In this document: positions 12,893-27,600 of the stretch, in pieces
Position numbering within the stretch: the stretch's first letter is position 1
Layout: each line of letters opens with the position of its first letter
Source of the DNA: Owenia fusiformis
Lineage: Eukaryota > Annelida > Polychaeta > Sabellida > Oweniidae
DNA: 64,000 nt
Direction of reading: 5' to 3'
Assembly: GCA_903813345.2 (NCBI GenBank)
Contig: CAIIXF020000001.1
Location: forward strand, 58,421,885 to 58,485,884
The notes under the pieces: model-generated
Databases searched by the model: none
What the model was told of the DNA's origin: nothing
The model's input: the letters and a program-made list of their open reading frames with translations, nothing else
Translations under genes and position numbers: made by a program

Positions 12893-15681
12893 CGTGGAGT
12901 AAAAAAATGCGATATCATAGACATAAACTTCCAATCCTACTACAAATAGTGCTGGCCTATGTAACAATATAACATTAGGTTCAGAACAGTTGATTTTCTC
13001 TTACTTTGACATTCAGAACCTACATTCATGCCAGTCCATGTTATACTCTTTTGACCATTTTGTTTACAAAGGATATATTAATTCCAGGACCTATTTATTG
13101 ATTTGTTACCTGGATTGTTCATATCCAGGCCAATGTTAATTCCAAACCTGTCAACATAAAGGATCTTTAGGCTCTTTATTGTTATTTGTGTTATTTGTGT
13201 ACTTGTTTCAGAACTTATACTGTTTCTCTTCTAAATGATAATAGAGCTCTTAACAGTATCAATGTCAAAAACAGAACATGTTCAATTCCATTTGTTTTAA
13301 TGCAATAACCCATACATCAATCTCTCAGAAAAAATTGAAAAAATGATATTTTTGTTAAATGATTGTTCCAATAGAATACCAGAATGATGATATGATGATT
13401 TGATCACATAAATTTTATAAAAAATAGGTTTCTTTTACATAATTTTGTACTTTTAATTGACTTTTGAGCAAAATATTCATTCTGTTTTGGTGAATATTTG
13501 TAAGGTAGAACAAAAACATGATTTTGTCAGTTATGGTATTCAATAACATTGGATTGTTACATGGATAAACAAAGAAGTGATATTAATAAGAGAATCCATT
13601 GATCGAGGTAAATTACGATAGCATGCAATGAGATAACCATAAGACACAGCTAGAATTTCCAGATCAGCTGCGAATAATGTTATATTCTCTATGAATAATC
13701 GTTTATTTTCTGTCATTCTATAAGATGAAAGTCTTGCTTTTGATTGAAATCACAAGAGGGTGGAATAGCACATCAATAATTTGAAGATTCTTGCGAAATG
13801 AGTTTTATGATAGTTTACATTTAGAAAACATAAAACAATGTTAAATCATGCAAGGAATTTTTTGCAAGAGAAAGGAGGTCTCCTGAGAGTCTAAGAGTGA
13901 CTGAAGCCAATATCATGACATATAAGGCTTCTGGCTCTCATGTAGGCGCTACATTCAATATCTCTCATAATACACGCTTCTAAGTGGGATTTTCTAATAA
14001 ACCAATATCAAAAATGGATAATCATTATGATTTCTGGATTACAAATGCTTCAGTATTCCAATATTTGGTAAGCTGTGTTTATACTTTATTGCAGAAAATG
14101 TATAAAATGTAATATTATTTTACCATATGGTACATAAGAATATTCTTGCTATGCATTGATTTTTTGGAGTCAGCTGGTCAGGTAGATAAATAGCAATTCA
14201 ACATAAAATAATATAGCATTCAAATCACTTATCATCAGATATGTAAAGCTATGATTCATTTATAGTTAACCTCGATCAAGGATGTCAAAGTTTAAGATGG
14301 ATATGTTTATATGGAGTCTGTTTTAAATTGTATTATACCTGGCGATGTTGCTGATTTATTGATAGGGAGCATTAATTATGTAAATACCACCCTTCAATGA
14401 ATTTCTATGTTGACATCACTGCAAGTAAGAATTGTTTTAAGATTGTATTGATGTATTCATTTTGGTTAAATAGAAAGCATATAGTTTATAAATTCAACAA
14501 ACATTTTTGCCTTTGAATGCTCCTAGTTATTTGTTACAAGGAGAATTTGATGATCGTACACGCTATTACAAGGTCTTATATTGCTTCTATATTTGCAGTA
14601 TTGATAATATAGCCTCATAAATAATCACCACGATTGTTTATACTGTATAGTCTAATTCAACAGATGTAATAATTAGTCCTGTTCATTAGTGTTGCATTGC
14701 CATGACAACAACACAGAAAAATGTTATCGAACGTGACACAATTGAAAGTATATTAGAAATGTTTCACATATTCAAGGGTCTTCATTCAGTATTGTTGGAT
14801 GTGTTTAATTTTGTGTACTGTATTTATCATATCAAATAGAATTTCAGACAACTTTCCATCATGTTAGTCTAATCTGGGATTAACATTCTAGCTTTAGTCT
14901 CACCGGTGTATGACTGAACATAAAAATACTTAAATCCAGTTTATGATCATTTGCACATTCAATTGACAATTGCCAGGGGGGTTCTTTTAACAGTTTTGAC
15001 CCAAAAATGGCCAAAATCACTTGTGCTCAGAATTGACCAGAGGGTTCTACCAACCCCTTGCTATGGGCCTGACTATATAGGTAGAAATATTTGCAAATGT
15101 CCTTACTTTTGCTGAACATGATTTTAGCAAAATTTGGTTAAAACATAAGTTAACATGATCTCAATTCAAATCCAGCTATATTTTGAAAATACTTATTCAA
15201 TGAATCTTACACATATCACATTAAAAGCCCCATACTATAATAATTGTGTTATTTTACATGATACACATCAAACATTTCAAAATGTATTATGAGAGATGTA
15301 ATACGTTGCTAAATATCCAGATACATACCAAATTGTTAACTGTGCAAGAGTTCAACTGTTATTTACTTACATAAGCATATCTTGCCTGCTCATTTTAGAT
15401 ACCACCTGCTCTGTCTACTTATTGAAATAATATCTAATATGAAATGAAATGATAGGATGAACATTTTATAAACTAAAATGATTACTTTCAGTTATTGTCT
15501 CCTAATGGCAGAGGCATAATAAATATTGAAGGATCATAATTCATGAATGTTATTGTGCCTCTTAATGGAACCATTCCATAGCTGATGACAGTTAAAGGTT
15601 TGCTCATTACACAATGATGGGTTATTTCAAAATATCAATGCATAAATGGACTGCTTTTACTTTTATGGTCTGATTTTTCAG
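12893..15681. other. Non-coding region just upstream of the first SLC12A8 coding exon
   Basis: No exon recognised. It contains a decayed GCCAGG...TATGGGCCTG repeat (14971-15072). The acceptor TTTTTCAG at 15674-15681 closes an intron whose 5' UTR exon I could not find. Confidence 0.45.
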
Positions 15682-15694
15682 ATATGGCGTGACG

Positions 15695-18600
15695 ATGGAC
15701 TATCAAGAGAATGAGACAGAGACTCTACTGACTCAAAATATGAAGAAGGAAGCGAAGAAACCTGATTGGAGCAAGTTTGGTCTCGCTACCGATGACCAAC
15801 ATGAGACAGAGCCATCTAAACCACTGTATCAGAGTGGGGGAGACGAGGGAGGTTACCATGGTGACCCGGGACAACATAATGAATTATATACTGAAGATGA
15901 GGTAGAATATATCTCTTTATTTTCTCATCTTTAATACACTTTGACATTTTGTAATGTATTGTACAAACAACGCAACTGTGATATTTAATGTTGAAGTATT
16001 TAACAAATGGTGAAATAATCCGAATGAAGTTTTATGCTAGCTGTAATTTGTTATGTTTTAAATGGATACAACTAATTTCAATTGATGATTATTAATTAAA
16101 CAAATATGATTTTGAGATAGATTTATGTATGATTAAAGCCTGATGTAATTGCCCATGAATGAAACATTCATACTCCAGGTCTTTATATACTGAAATATAG
16201 TTGAAGCTGCACCAAAGAAGAACAAGAAAATCCGAAGTAAATGCGTGACATATGCGCAATTTGCGTGAAAGTTCCCAATGAACTGTTTTCTTTTTTCAGC
16301 GTTTATTTTTCAGCGATTGTTTTTTTGATGTTCTTCTGAAATATTTTTGCTTGACAATAATCTGGAAAATACGTATTTACGTGACATATTGTGTCATGCA
16401 AAAAGACAGGCTTGACATCAAATTACAGATTTGATATATTTAACCTTTATTTCTAATCAAAATAACTTTTTAGCTCTCTTTATGTCACCACAACAAGTGG
16501 TGACATATTATTATAGTCTCCTAACTTCGCAGCTGGTGTTCAGTGTCTGTAACATTTTTCGTAGGTCGGTTCTGTAACAAATGGCAGGTGGTGATATTTC
16601 GCATGTTAATGCCTTGTTCATTTTTCAAGTATACAGCAGACAGTGTAATTGAAATAGTATGTAGGTTGCCATAGTGATACATGTATTTAGTATTTGATTA
16701 AGCAGCCTGCTATTCCCAGCATCTTTTATGAAATGATTAGCTGTATGATATATTATTAGTTTCAAGCATCCGCTTCATAATTAGAAACAAACATGAACTT
16801 CCTTATGTTTTAAATGAGTTCTTGTACATGTGATTAAGTGAAAATATACACTCACAATAAGTAGACTTGAAACATAATATACATGTACCTATTTTTATTT
16901 AGTACAGGAATGAAAAAAATTTTAAGTATAGCCATTCAAAGACAAGGTGGCTTGCCGCTTTATCCTGTTGCAGAAATTTCCAATAACTCTATTATCCTAA
17001 ATGTCAAAGCCAGTGTAAAACTATGATGCAATTGATATGTAATGCCCATGTATTAAATACGAACAACTTCAATGGTTCAAAACGATGTATATTGTGTAAC
17101 CTCTGTGAAACTGAAACAATTGAACATTTTATATTAAGATGCCCTATGTATGAACCATATAGGCATAACATATTTGAAGCCCTTGGCTGTCGTGGTGACA
17201 GTATGGGTGTTATTATGAAGAAAGTTTTAGGTCTCTCAGATGTTTCATGTGAGACGTCACAAAATGTACAATCACAGAGCCAACCTGTTGGCTCTGCTTG
17301 ACACATAATTTCTCTATCACTTTATTTTTATGTTTTCCAAAACAACAACTTTTTTATCACATAATTTAATCTTATCCTTGTATTTTATATTTTATGTGTA
17401 AACCACATGTATACTAAAATGTATTCTCTCATATAAATGAGGCAATAAATATACAATACAATACAATTAGGCTTTTCTCCAATTTCTCCAATTTCTTTAT
17501 TTTACATGGCTTAATCTTTGAATATAAACTAGATATTGTTTTAGAGATAAAAAAGTGATACCCATGAAATATTATCGTGTTTCCTTGTTGGATTAGTATG
17601 AAATGCATTTGAAAGATGTGATTGTTTTTTTCTCATGGTGAGCTAGGGAATTAGTCAACCATTTATCTCTTCATCCAACTCTTGCTTCATCCATGAACAA
17701 CTTTTAGACAAACGATTGTGCTCATTTCTATTTTATGGGCCCAGAGTAGGAATTTACATCATTGGTTCTGACTACTACTTTACCTCAATTGGTGGAAATT
17801 GGCTTTTTGTTATCTAAATCACCACACAAGGCCACTAAATAGAGGCTGAGGTGTACTGAGCTTAACTTACCTTGAAACCTCACCCATAAATGCATGCAGC
17901 ATGTATAGTAAAGATGATATTCTGTATTTTCAGCAAATCCACAGAAAGCCATGGTACAAGGCCAACTTCTTTGTGACAGAACCAGTGTTGTTTGGAGCAT
18001 GGGACGGTGTGTTCACGTCATGTATGATCAACATATTTGGTGTTATTATCTTCCTAAGGACAGGATGGGTTGTGGTAAGTCAGACTAGAACAGATTTTGT
18101 TAGAACGCTCTGAATTTTAAATATTTGATACACTATCAATCAAGCATGGATTGAAAGCACATGTGCCACTGTGCATTTTGTCACACTTTGTTTAATATCC
18201 TGCTTCATGTAATGTGTTGTTTACCTTTATAATTGATTTGCTACAGAATTCATTGTGGGTTTTAAGCCTCAGTCACATTTGCTCTACAATGGCCATACGG
18301 CAACCGTAGTTTCACAAAATCAATATAGAAAATCTACACTGTACTTCTTATCCTTATATTTTGTGCTGCATATTTCACTCAATTTTAGGAAGTTACAACC
18401 GCCGTACGGTTGCAGTAGATCAAATGTGACTACTCTCTTATAGAGGTCCTTACATATTCCCACTTCTATACACAGATAGTGTGGGCAGACAGAGATAGAT
18501 TTGATCCCCAAGAAAATTTAATTATTTGAAATTAGTAAATCATGTAAGGATGATACTTGATGCTGGTTTAGCATAGACTGATACATAGCTCAAATCCCAA

Positions 18601-21600
18601 AATCTGAAACTTCATTCCGAGAAAAGACACTAGTACTGTTTTTGTGCCTCAAGTTTTAAACTTTATCCCATACTTAGATCAGTATTTCCATAATGCTCAA
18701 TAAAAAGAAGACACCCCTTAAGAAAAAAGCCATGGTAACCATGGTATTCCATGGTGCGTCCATGGTAATCCATGGTTTTCCATGGAAATTCATGGTTTTT
18801 CATGGTATTTTCCATGGAAATTCATGGATACCCATGGTAATCTTCCATGGATATTTACCATGATTTTCCGTGGTAATTGGTGGTTTGGTAATTGTTTTTT
18901 CATGAACATGCCAAGTTTTTACCATGACACTTGAGTTGTAAAATCAACAATTTTGGCAGGTTTTGTTTTTACCAAAATCTTCAAAATTGAATCAATATTT
19001 TAACGAATGAATCCAAGCTGGATTGAGAATTAGTCTCATTAATCATAGATAAAAGAATAATATGACACCCCCCCCCCCCCACCCCAAAATCTTTGAGAAA
19101 GTCAACCTTCTTGACAAAAGCTGGTTTTTACAATCTGAATATATGTTTAGTACATTCTGTACATAGTGTCATATGACAAAGAACTGTTTACTTAATATTT
19201 TTTTAATTGATGATTTGACCCCACAATTAAAAGTAATAATTTGTTTGCTGGGATTTGCTATCATTTAACTTTGGCACTTATGTAAAAAAAGACAAAATAA
19301 GTGATAAAATCAGCTCACTGGATTCCCTTATTGCAGACTGAATAAACATTTTTACTTGGAGTAAATCCTATTTGGTTTTATTTGATCAACAATGAGTTTT
19401 TGACTTGCACTGTCTACACTCACAGACAATAATAATTACTGAAGAGGGAGCATTAGAAAGAGTAAGATTATCATATATAATAACAATTAAGATCAGAATA
19501 TTTAAGAATTATGCAAATGAACTCTTATAATCTGTTGTAAAGAGATTAATCTCTAAGACACCTAATTAACATAGAATAATGGCAACCAAATATTTAAAAA
19601 TTATGCAAATGATTATTTATTCCTATTCAAAGACATCAATTTTAATTACTTATACTATGTTTCATGTTTTAAGCCAAACGGTGTTGTTAACCCCCTCCCC
19701 TTCCTTCATGCAACTTCTTTTTAAATATAATATTCTTACATAGACAAATTGAATTTTTATCACTTAGGTATAACATTTCAGTTTGCAGCCATAGGCTTGT
19801 GTTTAATCCCCCATCCAAATTTCAAGTCAAAATTCTGTAAAAGTATATACTTTTCTGTGGATTTTTTCAGATAATATGCTTATAAAAGTTGAATGGGACT
19901 TAATTTGGAGAAGTTCATTTAGAAACATAATGTATTATTCATTTTTCTGCTTCCAAAAGACCAAACAAATAGCCCATGGAAAACCATGGACTTTCAAAAG
20001 ATCAAAAGAATAATCATGGAAAACCATGGCTTTTGATTGCACTTTCCAAAACATCAAAGAAATAACCATGGAAAAGCATGGCTTTCGATTGCAATCAACC
20101 GTCTTCCATGGCTTTTGATTGCAGTTTTCTCAACTTCAAAGAAAGAAACCATGGTTTTTGATTGTATTCTCAAATACGAAATGTAATTTAAGAAAATGAG
20201 TTATTTATTTCTTAAATTACTTCATATTGATTTTTAAAACTGAAAATTAAAGAAAGTATTGAAATAAAACAGAGCTTGGGCTAGTTTGACTTAATCTTTT
20301 TCAAAGGAAAGAAGTGTTTGGCCTAAAAAATAAGCAATCTCTATCTAGTCTTGATCTACACAAAAGACCTTTGCACAATTGTTTTTGAAATCTTGTGGCC
20401 TACTCTCTGCTCTGCTGTTTCACATATTTTCTCATTTGTAAGCTGAGTCTAACATTCGATGAATGTTCTTGCTATACCTTCACAATGAAATGTCCACCCT
20501 TTTTTCTCAATGATAAGTCTCAGTCTAACTGGGATATATCATCAAAACATTCATTTTGGAGATTTTGGTAAATACAAATCCTACCAAAATTGTTGATTTT
20601 ACATCTCCATGACACATCCATTAAAACCAATTACCAAACCAACAATTACCACGGAAAATCATGGTAAATATCCATGGAAGCTTACCATGGGCGTCCATGA
20701 ATTTCCATGGAAAATAACATGGAAAACCATGAATATCCATGGAAAACCATGTATTACCATGGGCGCACCATGGAATACCATGGTTACCATGGCTTTTTTC
20801 TTAAGGGACATCATGTATTATTTCAGGGCAATGCTGGTATAGGGCTAGCAATCTTAATTATGATGATGACAATAGGTGTCGCTCTAGTAGCTGCCCTAAG
20901 TGCAATAGGGGTCTGTGAACGTTGTAAGATGGAGAGTGGGGGTGTATATTTTCTTATATCCCACGTCCTTGGAGCCAGGATTGGAGCGGCTGTTGGCATT
21001 CTGTATTGTTTTGGCCAGGTAGGTTTATAATATATATTATTTCTCATATTTAAAGGAATACATTTCGAGGTTTTATAGCTTATGGTATAATAGAGGACAG
21101 AAGATTTTTTCTGGTCATTGTGTAAAGAAAGAAATTCCGTTTGATGTCTATCACTCATCAATGTTCCAATGTTGTATTCCAGGCTGTATCCTGCTCTCTC
21201 TATTGTATGGGCTTTGGAGAGTCAATCTCAGCCTTGATCAACCAAGACAATCCATGGGTGTCGAGGGGAATTGCTGCCGGGGTCGTATTCCTCCTTTTAG
21301 GTATGTCAACACATTGAAATATCGTAACCACCATGGATTAGATTTTCTTTTGAAATGAAAGTTATAGCAGTGGAACATTATTACATGTTCAAACAGTAAT
21401 TCAGGAGTGCCTTTTGCTTGAGATAGCACACTAGATATGGAAATTTTTCATCACTTGTGAAATTCGATGTTCCATAAAATCTGTATACAGTATCTGAACA
21501 CCTCTCTAATCCAATCTCTCAGTGTGAATACCTTTGTTCTGTCCCATTTTGTTAATCTGTCTTAAAATGTCATGTTAACCTTGAAATATGAACACCTGCC

Positions 21601-24600
21601 ACTCTGAATATATTCCAAGTGGCATTCAGATAAGACAGGTTTTACTGTACCCTCCACATAGAGAATAACCTACTAATGTTTTCTTCATTAAATTACATCT
21701 TTTCACCTTTTAATGAATTCTTATGTTTAACCTTACACTTATTCGTATTTGCATTAATGGTTTCTATGACAATGAATGTGCCATATCCAGGGTGTTAATA
21801 CTTTTTTCAAATGAGTATTTTATTTCCAACAAGGAATACACATTCAACTGTAGAGAATCATTTATTTACAGCTATAAATCAAAATATTCCATTTTGTTGT
21901 ATAATAACTATTGGAAACCACTTTATACTTGATGGGTTATTATGTCCTTATGGCAAATGCCTTCTGAAGATTTATTAGATCATTTTGGAGAGAGTTTTAA
22001 AACCTTTCTGAAGAATTATGGTACCAATCTCAAGATTTATGGTATCTATCTCAATATTTATTGCACCAATCTGGAATCTTGATGAGGCCTTAAAACTATG
22101 AGACTGCTAGGTGATCTTGCACAGAAAATGTGATTGATGAACATTTTTGATGGGGTAATTTTCGAAGTCCCAAATTATTGCAACATAAAAGTATGAATGT
22201 ATCATTTGTGTTTGTATATTGGGCTCGATGTAGCTAGTTATACTGCATCTGTAGTTCTTTTATGAATAAATTAAAAGATGAAACTGGGGTTAAGCGGTTA
22301 TAACTTTATAACAGGTATAAATGTAGCTGGAGTGAAGTGGGTGATCAGACTTCAGCTGTTACTACTTATGGTTTTACTTCAGGTATAAATGTAGCTGGAG
22401 TGAAGTGGGTGATCAGACTTCAGCTGTTACTACTTATGGTTTTACTTCAGGTATAAATGTAGCTGGAGTGAAGTGGGTGATCAGACTTCAGCTGTTACTA
22501 CTTATGGTTTTACTTCAGGTATAAATGTAGCTGGAGTGAAGTGGGTGATCAGACTTCAGCTGTTACTACTTATGGTTTTACTTCAGGTATAAATGTAGCT
22601 GGAGTGAAGTGGGTGATCAGACTTCAGCTGTTACTACTTATGGTTTTACTTCAGGTATAAATGTAGCTGGAGTGAAGTGGGTGATCAGACTTCAGCTGTT
22701 ACTACTTATGGTTTTACTTCAGGTATAAATGTAGCTGGAGTGAAGTGGGTGATCAGACTTCAGCTGTTACTACTTATGGTTTTACTTCAGGTATAAATGT
22801 AGCTGGAGTGAAGTGGGTGATCAGACTTCAGCTGTTACTACTTATGGTTTTACTTCAGGTATAAATGTAGCTGGAGTGAAGTGGGTGATCAGACTTCAGC
22901 TGTTACTACTTATGGTTTTAATTCAGGTATAAATGTAGCTGGAGTGAAGTGGGTGATCAGACTTCAGCTGTTACTACTTATGGTTTTACTTCAGGTATAA
23001 ATGTAGCTGGAGTGAAGTGGGTGATCAGACTTCAGCTGTTACTACTTATGGTTTTAATTCAGGTATAAATGTAGCTGGAGTGAAGTGGGTGATCAGACTT
23101 CAGCTGTTACTACTTATGGTTTTACTTCAGGTATAAATGTAGCTGGAGTGAAGTGGGTGATCAGACTTCAGCTGTTACTACTTATGGTTTTACTTCAGGT
23201 ATAAATGTAGCTGGAGTGAAGTGGGTGATCAGACTTCAGCTGTTACTACTTATGGTTTTACTTCAGGTATAAATGTAGCTGGAGTGAAGTGGGTGATCAG
23301 ACTTCAGCTGTTACTACTTATGGTTTTACTTCAGGTATAAATGTAGCTGGAGTGAAGTGGGTGATCAGACTTCAGCTGTTACTACTTATGGTTTTACTTC
23401 AGGTATAAATGTAGCTGGAGTGAAGTGGGTGATCAGACTTCAGCTGTTATAACTTATGGTTTTACTTCAGGTATAAATGTAGCTGGAGTGAAGTGGGTGA
23501 TCAGACTTCAGCTGTTACTACTTATGGTTTTACTTCAGGTATAAATGTAGCTGGAGTGAAGTGGGTGATCAGACTTCAGCTGTTACTACTTATGGTTTTA
23601 CTTCAGGTATAAATGTAGCTGGAGTGAAGTGGGTGATCAGACTTCAGCTGTTATAACTTATGGTTTTACTTTAGGTATAAATGTAGCTGGAGTGAAGTGG
23701 GTGATCAGACTTCAGCTGTTACTACTTATGGTTTTACTTCAGGTATAAATGTAGCTGGAGTGAAGTGGGTGATCAGACTTCAGCTGTTATAACTTATGGT
23801 TTTACTTCAGGTATAAATGTAGCTGGAGTGAAGTGGGTGATCAGACTTCAGCTGTTACTACTTATGGTTTTACTTCAGGTATAAATGTAGCTGGAGTGAA
23901 GTGGGTGATCAGACTTCAGCTGTTACTACTTATGGTGCTATTTATTGCTGCAATGGACTTCCTAGTTGGATCATTTGTCCACACAGATCCAGGTAAGTAC
24001 TCTCATTGAATGGAAATCCTCAGACATAATGAACTTATGAAGTCAACTGATGAAGTCCCTGATGATGTCTCTTCCTGTTGAAGACACATTTGTTTGTTAG
24101 ATTTATTGAACGTGCAAAGGACTAACATCATTATAACATAAAATTGACTCATATTCCCTTTGATTGGCAATCAACTATGCATTGAAACTGCTGCAGATGA
24201 TACCAACTAAACAACATAACCTCAAATCTAATAGAGGGTTTGCATGCTACATTATAAGCTTTAAATTAAGTGACTCTTGTCAGGTGTCTCCATATTATGA
24301 ATAGTATTCTGGGCTGAACAAGCCCCCTACTGCCATCTATTTATTCATCCATATAGGAACTCCTGTACTTTTTCAGAACATGGTATAACAGGTTACAGGT
24401 GGTACCACTTAGTCAATAACACAGGTCCAAGCTACCTCGAGGGCCAATCATTCTTCTCAGTGTTTGGTGTGTTCTTCCCCACGGCAACTGGTGTCTTTGC
24501 TGGGATTAACATGAGTGGAGATTTACATAATCCTAGTCGAGACATTCCTGTTGGCACTTTATCAGCTGTTGGTGTCAGGTAAGAAGTACCCTTTTCAAAA

Positions 24601-27600
24601 CTTTGATTCATCCACACTCTGAAAATTAATGATCATTCTCCAATCTTACTTGTATTTTATCAGAATACATGTATGTAGTTAAAAATTATGACACAACATT
24701 TTCTGCCTTTTAGAAGTTAGCATTCGTAATACATCAACACTTCCATAAGTAACATGAAAGTTAGATTTGAAATTATTAAGATGTGAAAAAAATTATTTGT
24801 AACTAGTCAGAGGGTTGTAGGATTAGTTCATTGAAATACAGAAATACTATACATTTAAGGACAAATCAATAACTGTAATAAACCTTACTAAATTTGAGAG
24901 TTGTCCAAAATCAAGTCTTTTGCTCCAGTTTCATTCCTTAGACTTTGACTACCAAATCATGTGATTGTGTCAGATAGTTAAAGGAGATAGTGAAATTATA
25001 GTTCCATGATACATCATTTTCAGCACAGTCCTGTATCTAGCATTTGGCGTTGTATTAGGAGCCACTTGTGACAGAACATATCTACAGCATGACTATATGA
25101 TAGCTGAAAAGGTAAAGCAAACATTCCTAAATATACTGAATAGGTTAAAAGTAGTTTTCTTTGCATACAAAGGTTACAAATTTATAATAAAAATATTAAC
25201 ACAGAATTTGTTTTCAAAACAATCAACAAATTCTAATTCTGGATAAGGAATAGTTAATATTTATCTTTTATTGATTTTTTGAAATTAAAAGTTGATAAAT
25301 GCTAATGTAATGAACGGAATGAACTTTTACTCTTATCCACTTAAAGTAATCAATTGTATTAATGATCAATCATGATTGACAACGTTTATTAGCATTCATC
25401 AATATTTTGACCTTATCCTAAGGTAAATGACCATGTCAGTGACAATACTATACTGTCATATTTTTTCCATAATTATTTCATTTTTTCACATTGGTAGTTC
25501 TTTGTATTTCAATAATCAATATTGATCCAATAGTTTCACCTTGGTAATGTCATTCAGGTCAGATGTTCAATATTTCACATTACACGATAAACTGTAGAAC
25601 TATATTACATGTACATACACATGTACATGTACATGATGTATTATAAAATGCTGCACAGCATAGCAATCAAAACTCAGCACTTTGCTTACTTTATACTTGA
25701 TGTACAGTAAAACCTGAATAGTGAACACCTTTTTATTGTAAACAAATTTTTGTTATAATCTGGGTACAAGCTACTTTTTTCCAGTTACAATATCATTTTT
25801 TCTATTGAATCGGATCAGTGGCTATTAGAAATGATAAGGAGTGCAGGTACACCTTATAATTTATACCTATCTGGCATGCCTATTACCAGATCAGCAAATG
25901 TTAATATCTGTTGATGGTTTAAATTACAAGCTGTTGAAAGAGCCATTTTAACCTTCCAAATGACAATGTAAGCCTGTCTGTATCATTTTAACCTTGCACT
26001 TGGTGATACAACCTAGCAGAGAGGTGTTCACTAGAAAAGGTTTTGCTGTATTGCTTGAATCCAATATAAAGCTAGCAGTTAGACAATATTACAATTATGG
26101 CAATAAAACATATGTACAATTGATCAATTGGTGATTATTTATGCAAAAAATAGAATGAGAGAAAATTTTCGCTGAAGAATTTTTGATTTTAAACTGATGG
26201 CTGAATCTTGAAGAAAATCGGTGTGATATTGAATGATTTCTAAACAATCAAGCAAGTTATAATTGACAATGCTTAGAAATTATGGTATCTTGAAGATGTG
26301 GTTCTTTACATTTAATTCAACTGCATGTATACAATTTGTACTACGGATCCTTAAACATGATACATGTATTATTGTGTTTAATGAATGCCCGCAAAGTCCT
26401 GTTTTGTGTCACAGAGCACTATGTGGGGCAAGTTTCCTGTCCCACAAAGAAATTGACCTGAGTCACCCATACAAGTACAGTAGTACAGTATACCTGATTC
26501 TTTTCTGTATTATTTGTTATGACTTCAACAACCCATCTACTTATGATTGCTTTATTGTCAAGTCTTTGGTTTGATTAAATATGGTCATTTTTACCGTACA
26601 CACCAAGATAAATCTCGATATTTTGCAATTGGATCTTAGAAATAGATCTTCAGGTGTAACTACAGTCCTACATTTACATGTTTAGGATTTAGGTCCTACT
26701 CAAGTGAAATAGGTCCCACCCAAGTGATTTAGGTCCTGTTCAAGTGATTTAGATCCCACCCAAGTGATTTAGGTCCTTCCAAACCCTGTGCACATAGCTC
26801 CCTAGTATTGTACTGCATCATTGTATCACATAAAATGTACCACTTTCTTCCAGGTCTCAATACTTGGTGTACTATGGTTGGCCGGTTTATATATTTCCTC
26901 GGTCTCGTCATGCATGGGAGCCCTCTATGGGAGCCCCAGGATACTACAATCCATTGCCAATGAAAATGTTATCCCTGTTATGAAATTTCTAGGGCAGGGG
27001 GTGAGTGCCTTATATCACCCTATAGATGTGCCACCATCATTTGGTTAATATATTTATATTTACATATTTTGGTTGTGTTGTGTTTTGTTGTATTTAAACA
27101 TTCATAGTTAAGTTTAGGATTAATCTGATTTAACCCTTTGCTTCTGTTATTCTAACAACTAGTGAAGTAAAGGGTTAATCTACTCAGGTGTGGTGAATTG
27201 AAGCAACATATCTGGACAATGGAAGGATTTGACATGAAATATTAGATTGAAACATTTTGCTACACAATTACATGATAATACATTTCTGATATTGCTTCAA
27301 ATCAATTTATTAATTATTATGAAGATTTAGTTATTATGCTTTTAGATATCATGTGATTGCTTTCTGGCTTTTCTGGTTCTTAATCCTTCATGTCCTAATA
27401 TCATGATAGAATATACGACCACACTAATCACTTCAATATAATTCTCCCAGCATGTTTGTCTTGCTTGCTTGTTTACGGCATGCTTGTTTTCTACATGCTT
27501 GTTTACTCCATCTTTTCTTGCACATTTCATACTTTCTTTAAATCATCTAAAACCTAAACTTTTTTAATGCATCATTGCCACTAGGTGTCTCTAGTAGGAG

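Noticed and set aside
22315-23936. CRISPR-like regular repeat array
   Set aside because: Units are contiguous 68-bp copies with no unique spacers, and they derive from an exon of a eukaryotic gene. It is a minisatellite.
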